Shown here in pieces: positions 62,044 to 64,000 of a stretch of DNA of 64,000 nucleotides. Numbering within the stretch: the first letter of the stretch is position 1; each line of letters opens with the position of its first letter. Both the position numbers and the translations under genes were made by a program. Source of the stretch: Paracoccaceae bacterium (lineage in GTDB: Bacteria > Pseudomonadota > Alphaproteobacteria > Rhodobacterales > Rhodobacteraceae); assembly GCA_020832445.1 (NCBI GenBank), contig JAFIEO010000039.1:124001-188000 (forward strand), written 5' to 3'. Below the pieces are notes generated by a model that was not told the origin of the DNA, did not search any database, and saw nothing but the letters and a program-made list of their open reading frames with translations.

Positions 62044-62727
62044 ATGACAGATTCTGGTCCGAAAACACTGCTGCGCAAGACCGCAGGCTATACCCGTGCG
62101 GAACAACGCGCGGATGCGGCTGTGCATGTCATCGGCGTGCTTGGGGCCATTGTTGCTGTTCCGCTTATTATTGGCGCGGCGTTGCTGTTTGGCCATGACA
62201 GCGACCAGCCTTGGGCGTTTGTGGCCGTTTCGGTGTATGGGCTGGCCTTTCTGGCCATGATCAGCGCATCCGCGCTGTATAACCTGACACCGGATGCGGG
62301 GTTGAACTGGCTGTACCGGCGGCTGGACCATTCGGCGATTTATATCAAGATCGCGGGCACATATACACCATTCACACTGATACCGGGGCAGGGCCTTTGG
62401 CTGATGACAGGGCTGTGGGGGGCCGCGCTATGCGGGGTGGTCCTGAAATGCCTGTCGCCTGAACGGTTTCGTTGGGCGGCGCTTGCACTGTATCTGGGTA
62501 TGGGCTGGGTCGGTGTGCTGATATTGCCGCAAATGCTGGCAAGCCTGCCGCTGGCAACCGTTATTCTGATTATCGCAGGTGGGGTGGTCTACACATTGGG
62601 GGTGGTGTTCTACCTGTCAACACGGTTGCTGTTTCACTACGCCATCTGGCATGTTTTCGTGCTTGCCGCGTCATTCCTGTTTTATGCAGCCGTGATGGTT
62701 CTGGTTGTGAACGGGACCGTGCACTGA
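62044..62727 (+). CDS. Hemolysin III (PAQR/YqfA) family membrane protein
   Basis: A 227-residue seven-helix protein. The signature is RRLDHSAIYIKIAGTYTPFTLI, with YNLTP before it, and the helices include ALAVFGLGAIVAVPLII-like VLGAIVAVPLIIGAALLF, AFVAVSVYGLAFLAMISASA and LLFHYAIWHVFVLAASFLFY (His motif FHYAIWH). The hydrolase-like PAQR metal residues (Ser, Asp, His) seem present. The start is one of ATGs at 62032, 62035 or 62044. Function in membrane homeostasis is only suggested by relatives. Confidence 0.82.
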   Translation: MTDSGPKTLLRKTAGYTRAEQRADAAVHVIGVLGAIVAVPLIIGAALLFGHDSDQPWAFVAVSVYGLAFLAMISASALYNLTPDAGLNWLYRRLDHSAIYIKIAGTYTPFTLIPGQGLWLMTGLWGAALCGVVLKCLSPERFRWAALALYLGMGWVGVLILPQMLASLPLATVILIIAGGVVYTLGVVFYLSTRLLFHYAIWHVFVLAASFLFYAAVMVLVVNGTVH

Positions 62728-62729
62728 CA

Positions 62730-63500
62730 TCAAGCGGCCTGTCTGCGGGCCATCACATCATTCAGCACGCTTGGTCTGTCCGTCATCAGCCCGTCAACGC
62801 CCCAGTCCAGCAAGGTCTGCATCTGTGCGCTGTCATTCACGGTCCAGACCTGAACATGAACCCCGCGACGATGGGCCGCTTTCAAAAAGCGCGGCGTGAC
62901 CAGCGGAATGCCGCGCCAGTTCAGCGGCACCTGCACAACGGCAAAATCGTCCAGCGCAAGCGGCAGCCCCCAACCGGCAGCCCATAGCCGTGCAACCTGC
63001 ATATGCGCAGGCGACCATAACAGGTCCGGTCCCAGCAATTGGCGCGCGTGATCTGTGCGCGCAGGGTCAAACGCCCCGATGCATACCCGTTCCAGCGCGT
63101 TCATGCGGGTGATCACGCGGGCCAATGGGGCCACCACGTCCAGCGACTTGGCCTCGATCGCGACAAAAAGGTCTGGAAATTCTTCCAGAACATCCTCAAG
63201 GCGCGGGATGGTTGCACCGTTTCGGGTGCGAATGGTCTGCAATTCTGCCCAGCGTGTCGCGGCAATCTGGCGCATGTCACCACAAATGCGGTGCAGGCTG
63301 TCGTCATGATGGACCACAACAACCCCGTCGCTGGTGGCATGCACGTCCAGCTCGACATGGGTATAGCCTAGTGCAACCGCATGCCGGAACGCAGGCAGGG
63401 TGTTTTCCTCGGCTTCCAGCGCGCCGCCGCGATGGGCAAAACAACGCGCGCCGGGGCTGGTCAGAAAGGGGTGGGTGCTTAATCGTGCCATGGACGGCAT
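62730..63500 (-). CDS. Glycerophosphodiester phosphodiesterase family protein
   Basis: A 256-residue TIM-barrel enzyme of the GDPD family. CFAHRGGALEAEENTLPAFR contains the HRG and EENT metal motif, THVELDVHATSDGVVVVHHDD the E-x-D metal site and general-acid His, and VFVAIEAKSLDVV-like DLFVAIEAKS the third Glu. It hydrolyses glycerophosphodiesters to glycerol 3-phosphate. The start is the ATG at 63500, or 63491. It converges with the hemolysin-III gene. Confidence 0.87.
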   Translation of the reverse strand: MPSMARLSTHPFLTSPGARCFAHRGGALEAEENTLPAFRHAVALGYTHVELDVHATSDGVVVVHHDDSLHRICGDMRQIAATRWAELQTIRTRNGATIPRLEDVLEEFPDLFVAIEAKSLDVVAPLARVITRMNALERVCIGAFDPARTDHARQLLGPDLLWSPAHMQVARLWAAGWGLPLALDDFAVVQVPLNWRGIPLVTPRFLKAAHRRGVHVQVWTVNDSAQMQTLLDWGVDGLMTDRPSVLNDVMARRQAA

Positions 63501-63655
63501 TTTGCGCCTTTTGCGCGCGGTGTCGAGTGGTGCAGGCAGCGCAGGCGCAGAAAATCCTGTCCGCACTGCGTGCCATCTCATCCTAAAGGACAGATTTGCC
63601 AAGGGGCATCGTCAATGCGATGGTGTGTCCTGTCGCAGCAAACAGGGCCAGAATC

Positions 63656-64000
63656 ATGCGCTATCGCCACGATCAGATTCCCGAAATCGCCCTAGGCTGG
63701 CATCACGACGGGCGCGGGGCAGCGCTTGCAACCGTGATCCAGACATGGGGGTCCGCGCCGCGTCAGGCGGGCAGCCAGCTTGCAATTTCAGGTGATGGCG
63801 AAATCATGGGGTCGGTGTCAGGCGGCTGTGTCGAAGGCGCGGTCGTGATGGAAGCATTGGACGCGTTGCGTACAGGCACGCCGCGCATTGTGGAATTCGG
63901 TGTCAGCGATGACACGGCGTTTGAAGTGGGGCTTGCCTGCGGGGGCACCATCCGCATTCTGGTAGAACCCGTTGGCGACACAGCGCCCGCACTGCCACCC
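63656..64000 (+). CDS. XdhC/CoxI family protein, 5' part
   Basis: The first 115 codons of a gene running off the window. MRYRHDQIPEIALGWHHDGR leads to ATVIQTWGSAPRQAGSQLAI, then SVSGGCVEGAVVMEALDALR and EVGLACGGTIRILVEPVG. These are the N-terminal XdhC_CoxI motifs (WGSAPR, SGGCVE, LACGG). Proteins of this family insert molybdenum cofactor into xanthine dehydrogenase or CO dehydrogenase-like enzymes. The stop and the C-terminal Rossmann domain lie beyond base 64000. Confidence 0.85.
   Translation, partial: MRYRHDQIPEIALGWHHDGRGAALATVIQTWGSAPRQAGSQLAISGDGEIMGSVSGGCVEGAVVMEALDALRTGTPRIVEFGVSDDTAFEVGLACGGTIRILVEPVGDTAPALPP

Noticed and set aside
1-64000. tRNA, rRNA, integrase or phage genes
   Set aside because: Reading both strands by eye gave no cloverleaf-like gene ending, no ribosomal RNA stretch and no recombinase or transposase motif. 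A tRNA scan could not be run.

Overview
The window reads as chromosomal DNA of a GC-rich alphaproteobacterium of the order Rhodobacterales (Rhodobacteraceae in the broad sense). This is inferred from gene content, not from a search: ethylmalonyl-CoA mutase, a second RpoH-type sigma factor (RpoH2 type), a peptidyl-prolyl isomerase directly upstream of trpE, lptC-lptA-lptB followed by hpf and ptsN, a tandem glycine riboswitch before gcvTHP, and a GT14 glycosyltransferase with a long C-terminal extension. Genes are dense on both strands. I see no rRNA or tRNA gene, CRISPR array, insertion sequence, prophage or plasmid function.

Layout. 1-9.9 kb: TfoX-C protein, lytic transglycosylase lipoprotein, ecm, a LysE/ArgO exporter, the glycolate oxidase operon glcDEF behind a perfect inverted repeat, a secreted trypsin-like protease, an Hsp20 chaperone and a 49-residue small protein. 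9.9-20.5 kb: FosA-like VOC protein, dnaB, hisS-hisZ-hisG, a P450 coupled to a membrane-anchored alpha/beta-hydrolase-like protein, a redoxin, a D-2-hydroxyacid dehydrogenase and an SH3-like secreted protein. 20.5-35.5 kb: a gamma-glutamylcyclotransferase, riboswitch plus gcvTHP, ppiD-trpE, a MarR-like regulator with a cysteine-rich tail divergent from rpoH2, VanZ, DUF2125, ChaC, a DUF465 protein, a fumarylacetoacetase-family protein and a universal stress protein. 35.5-46.9 kb: a response regulator and hybrid histidine kinase, then an operon of an acyl-CoA synthetase, a full branched-chain-amino-acid-type ABC transporter and a PaaK-like ligase. 46.9-58 kb: a caspase-fold/peptidoglycan-binding protein, pyrF, an ABC-2 permease, cysQ, galU, two paralogous GT2 enzymes, a GT14 enzyme and a sulfotransferase-like protein, probably a surface polysaccharide locus. 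58-64 kb: ptsN, hpf, lptB-lptA-lptC, an RNase D-like exonuclease, a hemolysin-III family protein, a glycerophosphodiesterase and the start of an XdhC-like gene.

Two themes join the genes. One is C2/glyoxylate metabolism: the ethylmalonyl-CoA pathway yields glyoxylate, GlcDEF makes glyoxylate from glycolate, the hydroxyacid dehydrogenase may reduce it, and GcvTHP handles glycine. The other is the cell envelope: LPS transport, polysaccharide synthesis and probable sulfation, lytic transglycosylase, PpiD and the peptidoglycan-binding protein.

The most unusual signals are (i) four copies of a roughly 220-bp intergenic repeat with nested inverted repeats whose paired positions co-vary between copies, and (ii) an AT-rich in-frame segment of about 45-60 codons inside hisS.
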